A DNA stretch of 64,000 nt from Kordiimonas sediminis (GTDB lineage: Bacteria; Pseudomonadota; Alphaproteobacteria; Sphingomonadales; Kordiimonadaceae): NCBI RefSeq assembly GCF_014656395.1, contig NZ_BNCI01000002.1, positions 248,001 to 312,000 on the forward strand, written 5' to 3'. The notes below the pieces were generated by a model. The model saw only the letters and a list, made by a program, of their open reading frames with translations. It searched no databases and was not told the DNA's origin. Both the position numbers and the translations under genes were made by a program. The stretch's first letter is position 1, and each line of letters opens with the position of its first letter. This document shows, one piece after another, positions 47,174 to 55,931 of this stretch.

Positions 47174-49231
47174 ATGTTCACAGAATGGTTTAGGCACAAG
47201 TCGGTTGCCTTCAAAGTCTATTTTCTTTCCTTCATATCTTTTCTGGGTCTGGCCTTAATCCTTACGGCTGTATTTATTGCTAATTCTTCTATCGAAGATG
47301 CGCAGGCAGAGGCCAAACAGTACGCGGACAAAGGCGATTTACAGCGTCAGATCGTTGCGACTTCCCTTGAAATGCGCCGTAATGAGAAGGACTTTCTTTT
47401 AAGGCGCGACACAAAATACAAAGACCGATATGCGGATGCACATGACCGCACAGTCCGGTTGCTGAAAGAGTTAAATGGCAAGACGGTAGAAGCCTCCGTA
47501 AAGCGGGCTGTTTCAGAGCTGACAGCAGTCATTGATGCGCACGGCAAACAGTTTAATACCGTTTACGAAAATGTTCTGTTGATTGGGCTTGATGAAAAAA
47601 CAGGCCTGCAGGGTGCGCTTCGCAGTGCAGTTCAGTCTGTGGAAGCTGTGCCTGAGGTGAGCGATAATGATGCATTGATGGTTCAGATGCTAATGTTGCG
47701 GCGCCGGGAAAAAGATTTCATCATGCGTGTTGATGATAGCTATATTGGCCGCTTTGATAAAAATCGCGAGTTGTTCCTGGAAGAATTACAGCGAGCGCGT
47801 ATGGCTGAGGATGTCAAAGACGATATTCGGTCCAAGCTTGACGCCTATACAAAAGATTTTAAAGCGTATGCTGCTGGCCGATCAGCCCTGGAAGATAATA
47901 TTGCGCAGTTGAGCACCATTTATGCGCAGGCAGAAGCACCGTTTGAGACTATTATCACAACTGTCGAAAAGGGTGTTGAGGATGCAGCAGAGGCTGCCGC
48001 GAGCATCAAAGCAACAATCGTCCTTATTTTGTCATTAACAACATTTGGTATTACAGTCGTTGGAGGCTTTATCGCCTGGATAGTCGTACGGTTGACAGTT
48101 AACCCGATCACTACACTGGAAGGAGCGCTAACCCAGATCGCAGGGGGAGATTATTCTGTTGATGTACCGGGCACAGATGCACGGGACGAGATTGGCAGCA
48201 TGGCACGCACTACACTGATGCTGCGTGACAGCGCGGCGGAGGCAGAACGTCTTCAGAAAGAGGCATTGTTAGCCAAAGAGCGTGAAGCTGAGTTGCAGCA
48301 GGAGCGTGACCGCCTCGAACGTGAAGAAGAGCGCCGTAAAGCGGAAGAAGAACGTAAAGTGCTTGAAGCACGGGAGCGTAAAGCAGCCGAACTTGAAGCG
48401 ATCGTTGGACGTTTCGATCACACGATTACGTCTTCTGTTGAAGAGCTGGATTCTTCGTCCACAACGCTTGCAACGTCTGCAAACGCAATGGTGCAGATAT
48501 CTGAAGAAACGCAGACCCAGGCATCAGAAGTGGAGCAGGCTGCTTCGGAGATGGATAATAATGTATCCACCATGGCTTCTGCAGTGGAGGAGTTCTCTGC
48601 TTCGATTAAGGAAGTTAATCAGCAGGTGCAGTCTGCAAGCGGCATTACTACATCTGCGGTCACTGCATCCAACGAAGGTGCAACCGCGATTGATAATCTT
48701 TCGAATTCGAGCAAAGAGATTGAAAATGTTGTGCAGCTTATCAATGATATTGCAGAACAAACAAATCTGCTGGCACTGAATGCGACTATTGAGGCAGCCC
48801 GTGCTGGGGATGCAGGTAAAGGTTTTGCCGTTGTGGCGTCCGAGGTGAAGTCCCTTGCAAATCAGACGGCACAGGCAACAACCGAGATCACTAATCAGAT
48901 CAGTGATATGCAGAATGTAACAAAAGTGGCTGTATCGTCGATCGAGACAATCAGCAGGACAATCTCTGACCTGAACGAAGTTATGATCAGTATTTCTTCT
49001 GCGATTGAAGAACAGGAAGTCGTCTCTGCCGAGATTAGCCGCAGCGTTCAATATTCATCAGAAGGTACGAAAAAGGTTTCTGGTGAGATTGTTCAGGTGG
49101 CCGCCGGGGCCCAGAAGTCCCAGCAGAATAGCCTGTCTGTTATGACGGCTTCAGAACAGCTAAAATCACTTGCAGAAACTATTCGAACAGAAGTTGACCA
49201 GTTTTTGTCTCAGGTGAAAAATCTAGATTAA
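47174..49231 (+). CDS. Methyl-accepting chemotaxis protein with HBM-type sensor
   Basis: Transmembrane chemoreceptor, about 685 aa. A first membrane helix (about 13-35) is followed by a periplasmic helical bimodular (HBM)-like sensor. Its paired signatures are [14 protein letters not shown] and [16 protein letters not shown], seen in receptors for small organic acids. A second helix (about 285-310), HAMP, a Glu/Arg-rich coiled coil and the signalling domain with the hairpin tip [19 protein letters not shown] follow. ATG 47174 has AAGGA 8 bases upstream; other starts lie up to 30 bases earlier. No che genes are near, so it must feed a distant cluster. Confidence 0.9.
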   Translation: MFTEWFRHKSVAFKVYFLSFISFLGLALILTAVFIANSSIEDAQAEAKQYADKGDLQRQIVATSLEMRRNEKDFLLRRDTKYKDRYADAHDRTVRLLKELNGKTVEASVKRAVSELTAVIDAHGKQFNTVYENVLLIGLDEKTGLQGALRSAVQSVEAVPEVSDNDALMVQMLMLRRREKDFIMRVDDSYIGRFDKNRELFLEELQRARMAEDVKDDIRSKLDAYTKDFKAYAAGRSALEDNIAQLSTIYAQAEAPFETIITTVEKGVEDAAEAAASIKATIVLILSLTTFGITVVGGFIAWIVVRLTVNPITTLEGALTQIAGGDYSVDVPGTDARDEIGSMARTTLMLRDSAAEAERLQKEALLAKEREAELQQERDRLEREEERRKAEEERKVLEARERKAAELEAIVGRFDHTITSSVEELDSSSTTLATSANAMVQISEETQTQASEVEQAASEMDNNVSTMASAVEEFSASIKEVNQQVQSASGITTSAVTASNEGATAIDNLSNSSKEIENVVQLINDIAEQTNLLALNATIEAARAGDAGKGFAVVASEVKSLANQTAQATTEITNQISDMQNVTKVAVSSIETISRTISDLNEVMISISSAIEEQEVVSAEISRSVQYSSEGTKKVSGEIVQVAAGAQKSQQNSLSVMTASEQLKSLAETIRTEVDQFLSQVKNLD

Positions 49232-49240
49232 AGAAAAGCA

Positions 49241-49270
49241 ACCCCGCTCATCTTTGGTGTGCGGGGTTTT
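49241..49270 (+). terminator. Terminator of the chemoreceptor gene
   Basis: ACCCCGC (49241-49247) pairs with GCGGGGT (49261-49267), then TTTTA. Confidence 0.75.
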
Positions 49271-49324
49271 ATCTGCCCATTAAGTGACAGAAAAATTACA
49301 AATAAGACTTATGGGACGCCTGAA

Positions 49325-49341
49325 TGTAATAAAACAGTAAC
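49325..49341 (+). promoter_or_regulatory. Candidate Pho box upstream of the porin gene
   Basis: TGTAATAAAACAGTAAC agrees with the PhoB consensus TGTCATAAAACTGTCAT at 13 of 17 positions. A -10-like TGTATA (49351-49356) follows after 9 bases, the usual spacing. The downstream gene is a phosphate-selective-type porin. Confidence 0.4.
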
Positions 49342-49423
49342 TATTCCCCCTGTATAGGGCAGGCATAGATCAGTTTGTAGTAATTTTGTAATGCAAAATC
49401 TGAATATCGGATTGGATAATACA

Positions 49424-50758
49424 ATGACCAAAAAGAAGTTTTTGATATCGCTGATGACGGCTACAGCACTTGTTGTTCCAACAATGCCAGCATCGGCACA
49501 GTCGATTGACGAATTGAAAGCCCAGCTAGCCCTTCTTGCGAAGCGAATTGAAGAGTTGGAAGCAAAGCAGGCTACTAACGAAGCGGCAATCAAGGAAGTA
49601 CAGGTGGGCGAAGCACGGATGGCTGCTGCTCAGACGCCCTCAAGCACATCCCCTGCAAAGGTTGAGAAAAAAGTAGAGTCCTCTACGTTTACTGTGACAG
49701 GTCGCGTGTTTGCTGACATGGGCTGGGTCAATGATGGGGATGACACAACAGACCTGAATGGCACTGAGTTCCGGGCAGCCCGGATCGAAGTGGGCGGCAA
49801 GGTTTATGACTCTGTTAAATATAAGCTGGGTATTGATGTTGCTGGTGATGACATCAACATCACCGATGCATACCTGCAATATAAAACACAGAATGCCACC
49901 ACTATCAGTATCGGCCAGTTTAAAGGGCCAAACTCGCTGGAGGAGCTTACCTCCTCTCGCTACATTACATTTATGGAGCGTTCTTCGCTGACAGACGCCT
50001 TTGACTTGCGTCGGGAACTGGGTATCAGTGTTGGTCGCACAGGCGATGGGTATACGTTGACGGCGGCCATTATGAAAGGCGAGGCAGGATCAGATATTAC
50101 GGTCGATTCTGACCGCCTGACGCTCGCTGCACGGGGTACATATGGTCAGGCAACTGACATGGGCACATGGTTGGTTGGCGCTTCTGTTCGCTACCGCGAA
50201 ACTGATGATGATGGTGGTTTCCGCTACCGTCAGCGCCCGCACAGTCACATTGCGCCACGTTTTGTGAATACCGGGACACTTTCAGACAAAGACTTTCTGA
50301 TTGGGCTTGAAGGTGCTTATCAGAGAGGTTCCTTCCATGTGGCAAGTGAATATATGCGTCTAGAGAATAGCAACGGTGGCACTAATAGCCGTGATGCTTC
50401 ATTCTGGGGTGGCTATGTCGAAGCAGGCTGGTTCCTGACCGGCGAAAGCAAGCCACTGGACCTGAGTAAAGGTTCCTGGGGGCGGCCAAAGGTCAAGTCA
50501 CCAATTCATGAAGGCGGTATGGGCGCATGGCAGATTGCTGCACGCTATGATGTTATTGACCTGACAGATAATGGCGTCTTTGGTGGCGAGCAGGACACCT
50601 GGATGCTGGGCGTGAACTGGTACTTAAACCGTAATTCACGGATTATGATGAATTTCAGCCATAGCAGCATTGACGATGCGTTTGGTGTGTCCTTGAACGG
50701 CGATGACGGCAAGAACAGCGTGGATGCACTGGGTCTGCGGTTCCAGATCGACTGGTAA
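49424..50758 (+). CDS. Phosphate-selective porin O/P family outer membrane protein
   Basis: An outer membrane beta-barrel of about 444 aa. It has a signal peptide (cleavage near ASAQ, residue 26), a short coiled coil (about 28-60, IDELKAQLALLAKRIEELE), then the OprP-type barrel with TGRVFADMGW, DAYLQYKTQNATTISIGQFKGP (location about 140-160) and GLRFQIDW at the C-terminus, ending in an aromatic residue. The family includes phosphate and pyrophosphate channels, but the substrate is not proven. A possible Pho box lies upstream. Confidence 0.82.
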   Translation: MTKKKFLISLMTATALVVPTMPASAQSIDELKAQLALLAKRIEELEAKQATNEAAIKEVQVGEARMAAAQTPSSTSPAKVEKKVESSTFTVTGRVFADMGWVNDGDDTTDLNGTEFRAARIEVGGKVYDSVKYKLGIDVAGDDINITDAYLQYKTQNATTISIGQFKGPNSLEELTSSRYITFMERSSLTDAFDLRRELGISVGRTGDGYTLTAAIMKGEAGSDITVDSDRLTLAARGTYGQATDMGTWLVGASVRYRETDDDGGFRYRQRPHSHIAPRFVNTGTLSDKDFLIGLEGAYQRGSFHVASEYMRLENSNGGTNSRDASFWGGYVEAGWFLTGESKPLDLSKGSWGRPKVKSPIHEGGMGAWQIAARYDVIDLTDNGVFGGEQDTWMLGVNWYLNRNSRIMMNFSHSSIDDAFGVSLNGDDGKNSVDALGLRFQIDW

Positions 50759-50786
50759 AATCTAACATATCCTTCTTGGATACTAG

Positions 50787-50816
50787 AAAGGGCAGTCTAT
50801 TTAGGCTGCCCTTTTA
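50787..50816 (+). terminator. Terminator of the porin gene
   Basis: AAAGGGCAG (50787-50795) pairs with CTGCCCTTT (50806-50814), with a ten-base loop and a TTTT end. Confidence 0.85.
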
Positions 50817-50899
50817 TGTTGGGGCAGGCATAGAAAAATCACTATCTTTACATTGTGTAGCGCTTGATCCCCCGGTACTATGGCGCTGACAAAAAATTA

Positions 50900-50922
50900 G
50901 AAAGCTCAGGTCCTGGGCTTTC
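50900..50922 (+). promoter_or_regulatory. Hairpin directly before the ribosome binding site of the PQQ dehydrogenase
   Basis: A 10-bp stem (50900-50909 with 50913-50922, one G-T pair, 3-base loop) ends one base before AGGGGAG, the ribosome binding site. It may block or protect the 5' end of the message. Confidence 0.4.
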
Positions 50923-50935
50923 AGGGGAGTAAAAG

Positions 50936-52369
50936 ATGGTAGTTAAAGGAATAGTGTCAGCGGTGATGCTGGCCGCAGTTTCATTTTCAGCACAGGCGCA
51001 GCTTAGGATTGGTCAAGGCCCGGTCGCAGAAACATACAAGGATTTTTGTGCAAGTTGTCACGGTGACAACATGCAGGGCGGCAGTGGTCCATCCCTGATT
51101 GATGATGAAAGCCTGCACGGCAATACGCCAGCAGACTTGACGCGCATTATCGCCAAGGGTGTCCCAGACACAGAAATGATGGCCTTTGAAGACGGGTTAA
51201 GCGCAGAAGATATCAGAGCACTGGTGATCTATATCAGTGAAAATAAAAGGTTGGCAGAGATTGGCGGACTTGAGAGCATCAAGCGTCCTGCAAATTCTGA
51301 ATTCTCTACGGAGGCGCATTCCTTTAAACTGGAAACCCTGTTTGAAACAGAGGGGGTGTTGTGGGCCATTAATTTCCTGCCAAATCAGGATATGTTGGTT
51401 ACGCGCCGTGACGGTACGCTGTTTGTTATTCGTGATGGCAAGGCGACTGTAATCGAAGGTACACCGGAAGTTTGGCATAAACGTCAGGGTGGTTTGCTGG
51501 ATGCCGAGCCACATCCGGACTATGAAAATAATGGTTGGATTTATCTGTCTTTTTCAGCAAGCTCGGTAGAGCGTGACGGTAACATGACAGGGATGACCAA
51601 GGTTGTCCGCGGTAAGATCAAGGACAATAAGTGGACTGACGAAGAAACTATCTTCCTCGCACCAACTGATCTTCATATTGCGACCAATCATCATTTTGGG
51701 TCGCGTTTCGTGTTTGATGACGGGTATCTGTATTTCTCCATCGGGGACCGGGGACGCATGGAAATGGCCCAGGATCTGGCAAGGCCAAACGGAAAAATTC
51801 ACCGAATTCATGACGATGGGCGCATACCCGCAGATAATCCCTTTGTTGATACACCTGGTGCGATGAAGTCTGTCTGGAGTTATGGCCACAGAAATCCACA
51901 AGGGTTGATGATGGATACGACCACAGGTCTTCTGTATGATACCGAGCACGGCCCACGGGGCGGAGATGAACTGAACCTGATTGAAAAAGGCAAGAACTAC
52001 GGCTGGCCGGTTATCACGTACGGCATGAACTATAATGGTACGCCTATGACGGACAAGACAGAAGCACCTGGTATGGAACAGCCAGTAATCTACTGGGTAC
52101 CTTCGATCGCCACTGCCGGTTCAGATTTTTACGACGGGGACAAATTCCCAAGCTGGAAGGGCGATGCGCTAGTTGCCGGCATGGCAAGCCAGGAATTACA
52201 CCGTGTTCGGATCAAAGACGGCAAAGCCCTGGAAGACGAAGTAATACTGCGCGGTATGGGGCGTATCCGTGATGTGGAAACGGGCCCCGACGGATATATT
52301 TATGTCCTTCTGAATGACGGAAATACTGATAAGGGCACTATCGCACGCCTGGTTCCTGTTTCAGATTAG
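50936..52369 (+). CDS. Cytochrome c-PQQ-dependent sugar dehydrogenase fusion
   Basis: Predicted periplasmic protein of 477 aa. It has a signal peptide (about 1-22), a small cytochrome c domain with Cys38-Ala-Ser-Cys41-His42 and a candidate Met ligand near 80 (TEMMAFEDGLS), then a six-bladed beta-propeller of the soluble PQQ aldose dehydrogenase family (YliI/GDH-B-like): LEPHPDYENNGWIYLSF-like, HHFGSRFVFDDGYLYFSIGDRG, SYGHRNPQGLMMD and TEHGPRGGDELNLIEKGKNYGWP (locations only). The built-in cytochrome would pass electrons from the quinoprotein to the respiratory chain. A hairpin abuts the ribosome binding site. Confidence 0.88.
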   Translation: MVVKGIVSAVMLAAVSFSAQAQLRIGQGPVAETYKDFCASCHGDNMQGGSGPSLIDDESLHGNTPADLTRIIAKGVPDTEMMAFEDGLSAEDIRALVIYISENKRLAEIGGLESIKRPANSEFSTEAHSFKLETLFETEGVLWAINFLPNQDMLVTRRDGTLFVIRDGKATVIEGTPEVWHKRQGGLLDAEPHPDYENNGWIYLSFSASSVERDGNMTGMTKVVRGKIKDNKWTDEETIFLAPTDLHIATNHHFGSRFVFDDGYLYFSIGDRGRMEMAQDLARPNGKIHRIHDDGRIPADNPFVDTPGAMKSVWSYGHRNPQGLMMDTTTGLLYDTEHGPRGGDELNLIEKGKNYGWPVITYGMNYNGTPMTDKTEAPGMEQPVIYWVPSIATAGSDFYDGDKFPSWKGDALVAGMASQELHRVRIKDGKALEDEVILRGMGRIRDVETGPDGYIYVLLNDGNTDKGTIARLVPVSD

Positions 52370-52380
52370 AAAAATTTATG

Positions 52381-52416
52381 CAAGCGCTGAAAATTCTGCT
52401 GGATTTTTGGCGCTTG
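52381..52416. other. Strong stem-loop after the PQQ dehydrogenase gene
   Basis: A 14-bp stem (52381-52394 with 52403-52416, two G-T pairs) and 8-base loop lie 11 bases after the stop. No T-run follows on the plus strand. It may protect the 3' end of the message or act as a weak terminator. Confidence 0.5.
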
Positions 52417-52593
52417 TAACAATAGTGTCGCGTCTTCAACACGAAAGTGACACGAGATTTATGAATAAACACACCCATAGCAAGCTGGTTTGCCAGCTCC
52501 GACGACGAAAGATGATGGCTCTTTAGCCGCTTGTCTTTTTGTTTTTGGTTTGGTGCGTCTGAAAAGCACCAAGTGACTTTGGGAATATGTGTT

Positions 52594-53130
52594 ATGATCA
52601 CTTTCGATCGGGAATGGCCCGCCGACTCTCTTCTTTTGGATTCTTTGCTTGATCGGGCGTTTGGTCCGGACAGAACAAACAAGTCTTCTTACAGCCTGCG
52701 TTCCGCCAGTAATGCGCTGACGGATTTGTCGATTATGGCGCGCCTTGATGGTGAGCTCGTTGGCTCTGTCCAGTTTTGGTCCATCTCAATTGTAGATATG
52801 CTAAGCGAGTATTCTTTGCCGGCGGTCTTGTTGGGGCCTTTGGCAATTGATCCAGACTTGCAGGGGCAGGGACTGGGCAGTGAGCTTATGCGCCGGGCAT
52901 TGAAGATGTTGGATCTTGGTGGTTATGACCGTGTCCTGCTGGTCGGCGATCTAGAATATTATCGGCGGTTTGGCTTCGAGCGGGTTATGCCGCGGTATAT
53001 CTCTCTACCTGGCAGACGTGATGCAGACCGGTTGCTTGTTCGCGAGCGTAAGGACAGCCTTAAAAGTTTGCCCATTGTCGGGCGTCTGGAGATTGCACCG
53101 TGCGTTGCGGATGCGGATTTTGCGGCCTGA
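52594..53130 (+). CDS. GNAT-family N-acetyltransferase
   Basis: A 178-aa acetyltransferase of the GNAT fold, of the YhbS-like type. Acetyl-CoA binding motif A is LGPLAIDPDLQGQGLGSELM (about 87-106) and motif B is LVGDLEYYRRFGFERV. ATG 52594 has GGGAA upstream; an upstream frame adds 21 poor residues. The acceptor is unknown. Its stop is 85 bases before the DUF1285 gene but a separate promoter lies between, so it is not necessarily in the same unit. Confidence 0.85.
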   Translation: MITFDREWPADSLLLDSLLDRAFGPDRTNKSSYSLRSASNALTDLSIMARLDGELVGSVQFWSISIVDMLSEYSLPAVLLGPLAIDPDLQGQGLGSELMRRALKMLDLGGYDRVLLVGDLEYYRRFGFERVMPRYISLPGRRDADRLLVRERKDSLKSLPIVGRLEIAPCVADADFAA

Positions 53131-53164
53131 TAGGGGTCTCTGCTGGAATTTGGTAACTCGCTCT

Positions 53165-53193
53165 TTGCAAGTAGCTGTACTTACTCCTATATT
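53165..53193 (+). promoter_or_regulatory. Candidate promoter of the DUF1285-cca operon
   Basis: TTGCAA (53165-53170), exactly 17 bases, TATATT (53188-53193); transcription would start near 53200. It overlaps the inverted repeat at 53178-53211. Confidence 0.55.
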
Positions 53194-53211
53194 GTAAGGT
53201 AGGAGTAAGTA
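53178..53211. promoter_or_regulatory. Perfect 12-bp inverted repeat overlapping promoter and ribosome binding site
   Basis: TACTTACTCCTA (53178-53189) and TAGGAGTAAGTA (53200-53211) are exact inverted copies with a 10-base spacer, straddling the -10 and predicted start. The right arm contains AGGAG, the DUF1285 ribosome binding site. It could be an operator or, in longer messages, a hairpin that hides the ribosome binding site. Confidence 0.6.
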
Positions 53212-53215
53212 ACCA

Positions 53216-53791
53216 ATGACGACAAAGACTACACTTAATCTGGAAGACCTGATGAAGCAGGTGGAGGGACAATCCTATCCGCCGGTTGATAAATGGAATC
53301 CGGACTTTTGCGGCGATATTGATATGCGTATCGCCCGTGATGGTACGTGGTTTTATATGGGAACTCCGATTACGCGTCAGCGCATGGTCAAACTGTTTTC
53401 AACAATTCTCAGAAAAGACGAAGACGGTAAAACCTATCTTGTCACTCCCGTGGAGAAAGTCGGTATAACAGTCGATGACGCACCGTTTGTTGCGGTTCGA
53501 GTTGATGCCGTCGGTGAAGGGGATAGTCAGGCACTGCATTTCACCACGAATGTCGGTGATTGTGTAATCGCAGGAAAAGATAATCCAATTCGGGTGGAAG
53601 TTGATCCTGAAACCGGGGAGCCAAGTCCCTATGTTCATGTTCGCGGCAGATTGGAAGCACTTATTAGTCGCGCTGCGTTCTACGAACTTGTGGATTTGGC
53701 AGAGACACGCACCAAGGACGGTGTACCTACGCTTCTGATAAAAAGTCAGGGTATGGAGTTTGAAATCGGCACTTTGGAAGAGGTGGATTGA
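53216..53791 (+). CDS. DUF1285 protein
   Basis: A 191-aa soluble protein of the DUF1285 family: PPVDKWNPDFCGDIDMRIARDGTWFYMGTPI (location about 22-52) then KLFSTILRKDEDGKTYLVTPVEKV and DAPFVAVRVD. The family is bilobed with a beta-rich core and unknown function; some members are thought to bind small ligands. It is the first gene of a run with a NUDIX hydrolase, DUF6111 and cca. Its TGA overlaps the ATG of the next gene. Confidence 0.85.
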   Translation: MTTKTTLNLEDLMKQVEGQSYPPVDKWNPDFCGDIDMRIARDGTWFYMGTPITRQRMVKLFSTILRKDEDGKTYLVTPVEKVGITVDDAPFVAVRVDAVGEGDSQALHFTTNVGDCVIAGKDNPIRVEVDPETGEPSPYVHVRGRLEALISRAAFYELVDLAETRTKDGVPTLLIKSQGMEFEIGTLEEVD

Positions 53792-54405
53792 TGCGCAACT
53801 GGGTCGATCGCGCTTTATCTATTGAAAACCCTGCGGCTCGCGGGATGCGTAGTGATGCGGACCTTGAAGTCATCAATGGTGTGCCTGAACAATATATGCC
53901 AGAAACTGTGCGCGAGGCGGCAGTTCTTATCCCAATCGTGGAACGCAAAGAACCGACGATCTTGCTCACAAAACGCACAGAACACCTGCGCAAACATGCA
54001 GGACAGGTTAGTTTTCCGGGAGGTGCCGCGGATGAGACAGACCGTGATCCTGTGCATACGGCCTTGCGTGAAGCAGAGGAGGAAATTGGCCTTGACCCTT
54101 CAATAGTCGATATTCGGGGGAACCTTGACCAGTACCGTACCGGCACGGGGTTTGTTATCACGCCAATCGTGTCGATAGTTCAACCCGATTTTACATTGAC
54201 TTTGGAGCCAAACGAGGTTGAAGCCGCCTTCGAGGTGCCGCTTGATTTTATATTGGACCGCACCAATCATCAATTACAGACGATGTTCTGGCGTGGTCGG
54301 GACCGCACCTATTATACAATGCCGTATGGCGGCTTTAATATATGGGGGGCGACGGCTGCCATGCTCGTTAATCTGTGTGATGTTATGGAAGAAGCAAAAC
54401 GCTAA
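53791..54405 (+). CDS. NUDIX hydrolase of the CoA pyrophosphatase type
   Basis: About 204 aa. The sequence LLTKRTEHLRKHAGQVSFPG is the UPF0035/CoA-diphosphatase signature (about 54-73), directly followed by the NUDIX box with EAEEEIGL at its end. Members cleave CoA to phosphopantetheine and 3',5'-ADP, regulating CoA. ATG 53791 overlaps the DUF1285 stop (TGATG), so translation is coupled. DUF6111 and cca follow. Confidence 0.87.
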   Translation: MRNWVDRALSIENPAARGMRSDADLEVINGVPEQYMPETVREAAVLIPIVERKEPTILLTKRTEHLRKHAGQVSFPGGAADETDRDPVHTALREAEEEIGLDPSIVDIRGNLDQYRTGTGFVITPIVSIVQPDFTLTLEPNEVEAAFEVPLDFILDRTNHQLQTMFWRGRDRTYYTMPYGGFNIWGATAAMLVNLCDVMEEAKR

Positions 54406-54423
54406 TATGCCTTAGGGGGCTTT

Positions 54424-54759
54424 ATGATACTTATCATCGTTCGGTTGATTTTAATTCTGGTGCCTATAGCCGCTGTAATTTTCTGGCTGCGCTGGCGCAT
54501 CAAACGCAAGCACAGTGACGCAGAATTGTCCGAGGATATTAGCGACCTGCGCCGCATTTTGTTGATTTCAATTGCGTTGATTTTCGGCGCTGCCATGACA
54601 TTGTATTTTGTTGATGATGGGAAGGGCGACCCTAACATGCGGTATGTTCCTCCTTACGAAAAAGATGGCAAAATCATCCCTGGCCATTTTGTCCCGATAG
54701 ATGAGGAGCCAGACAACCCAACTGACACAGATGGTGATACCCCTAAAGGGCAAGGATAG
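54424..54759 (+). CDS. DUF6111-like small membrane protein
   Basis: A 111-aa protein with two hydrophobic helices (about 3-22, IVRLILILVPIAAVIFWL, and 44-63, LLISIALIFGAAMTLYFV). It has a polar C-terminal tail ending in Asp/Thr/Pro-rich sequence with YVPPYEKDGKIIPGHF. It matches the DUF6111 pattern found between a NUDIX and cca gene in alphaproteobacteria. Function is unknown. AGGGGGC precedes the ATG. Confidence 0.7.
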   Translation: MILIIVRLILILVPIAAVIFWLRWRIKRKHSDAELSEDISDLRRILLISIALIFGAAMTLYFVDDGKGDPNMRYVPPYEKDGKIIPGHFVPIDEEPDNPTDTDGDTPKGQG

Positions 54760-54763
54760 TATT

Positions 54764-55924
54764 TTGGGGAACACACTATTTCCTGATTGGCTTTCCTGGG
54801 ATGCCGTGCAGAAGGTTGTGGCTGCTCTTGGACCGGATTCTGTCCGATTTGTTGGCGGTGCTGTCCGGGATAGTCTCCTTGGGCTTCCGGTCAGTGATCT
54901 GGATGCGGCGACTGTGCATTTGCCAGAAGAGGCAACTGCCAGATTGAAGGCTGCGGGGCTGTCTGTTGTGCCGACGGGGCTACAGCACGGTACAGTCACA
55001 GCCATTTATGATCATATTCCTATCGAAGTAACGACCCTGCGTATTGATGTCAAAAGTCATGGGCGCCATGCGGATGTGGCTTTTACAGAGGACTGGAAAG
55101 CAGATGCCGCACGGCGTGATTTAACGATGAATGCCCTTTATCTAAGCGCGACCGGGGACCTGTATGATCCTTTTGGTGGTGTTGAAGACGCACTGGCCGG
55201 ACGGGTGCGGTTCATTGGTGATGCCGCCAGCCGTATCCGGGAAGATGCCTTGCGAATTATTAGATATTTCCGGTTTTATGCAAGGTACGGCAGCGCGCCC
55301 CTTGATACGGTTGAACTGGATGCTTGCCGGGATCTTGCGCCGCTACTGGACGGCTTGTCCGGTGAGCGTATCTGGACTGAACTAAAAAAAATGTCGGTCG
55401 CCCCGAACGCATTTCCTGCGCTCTCTGCGATGGCGGACACGGGCATACTAGGCCAGTTGGGTCTGAATTCGGACATGCCTCGTCTGTACCCGCATATCAG
55501 CGGGCTTGATGATCCTTTTGATATCCGGGCGCTGACGATGTTTTTCCTCATGATCCACGGCGCAGGCAGTGGACAGTCTGCCAAAGCACGGATGAATATG
55601 TCGCGTGCAGAGTCTGCGACCCTGAAAAGCCTCTCTATCTTGTCGGGCCTATGGGATGCTCCTGATATAACCCAGGTGCGAAATTATGTGTATAGGTTCG
55701 GAGCAGGCCCGTGCTACGAGATGGCACAGATACAGAAGATGTCTGATCTGGCAGAGGAAATTACTCGCATAAAACTGCCAGATTTCCCTGTTCAGGGGCG
55801 GGACCTTCTTGCCCGCGGTGTTGCACCTGGCCCGCAAATGGGCCAATTCCTGAAAGAATTGGAAAAGAAGTGGATTGCGTCTGATTTTTCCCTTGATCGG
55901 GACGCGCTGTTAGCCTCTCTGTAA
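54764..55924 (+). CDS. cca: CCA tRNA nucleotidyltransferase
   Basis: Adds or repairs the 3' CCA end of tRNAs. About 386 aa from TTG 54764, with AAGGA 7 bases upstream. An in-frame ATG at 54701 lies inside the DUF6111 gene and adds 21 residues unlike the family. Class II polymerase beta-like fold: RFVGGAVRDSLLGLPVSDLD holds GGxVRD and the metal-binding Asp-x-Asp, followed by RRDLTMNALYL and the RIREDALRIIRYFRFYAR signature. It closes the DUF1285-NUDIX-DUF6111-cca unit. Confidence 0.92.
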   Translation: MGNTLFPDWLSWDAVQKVVAALGPDSVRFVGGAVRDSLLGLPVSDLDAATVHLPEEATARLKAAGLSVVPTGLQHGTVTAIYDHIPIEVTTLRIDVKSHGRHADVAFTEDWKADAARRDLTMNALYLSATGDLYDPFGGVEDALAGRVRFIGDAASRIREDALRIIRYFRFYARYGSAPLDTVELDACRDLAPLLDGLSGERIWTELKKMSVAPNAFPALSAMADTGILGQLGLNSDMPRLYPHISGLDDPFDIRALTMFFLMIHGAGSGQSAKARMNMSRAESATLKSLSILSGLWDAPDITQVRNYVYRFGAGPCYEMAQIQKMSDLAEEITRIKLPDFPVQGRDLLARGVAPGPQMGQFLKELEKKWIASDFSLDRDALLASL

Positions 55925-55931
55925 GATTGGG

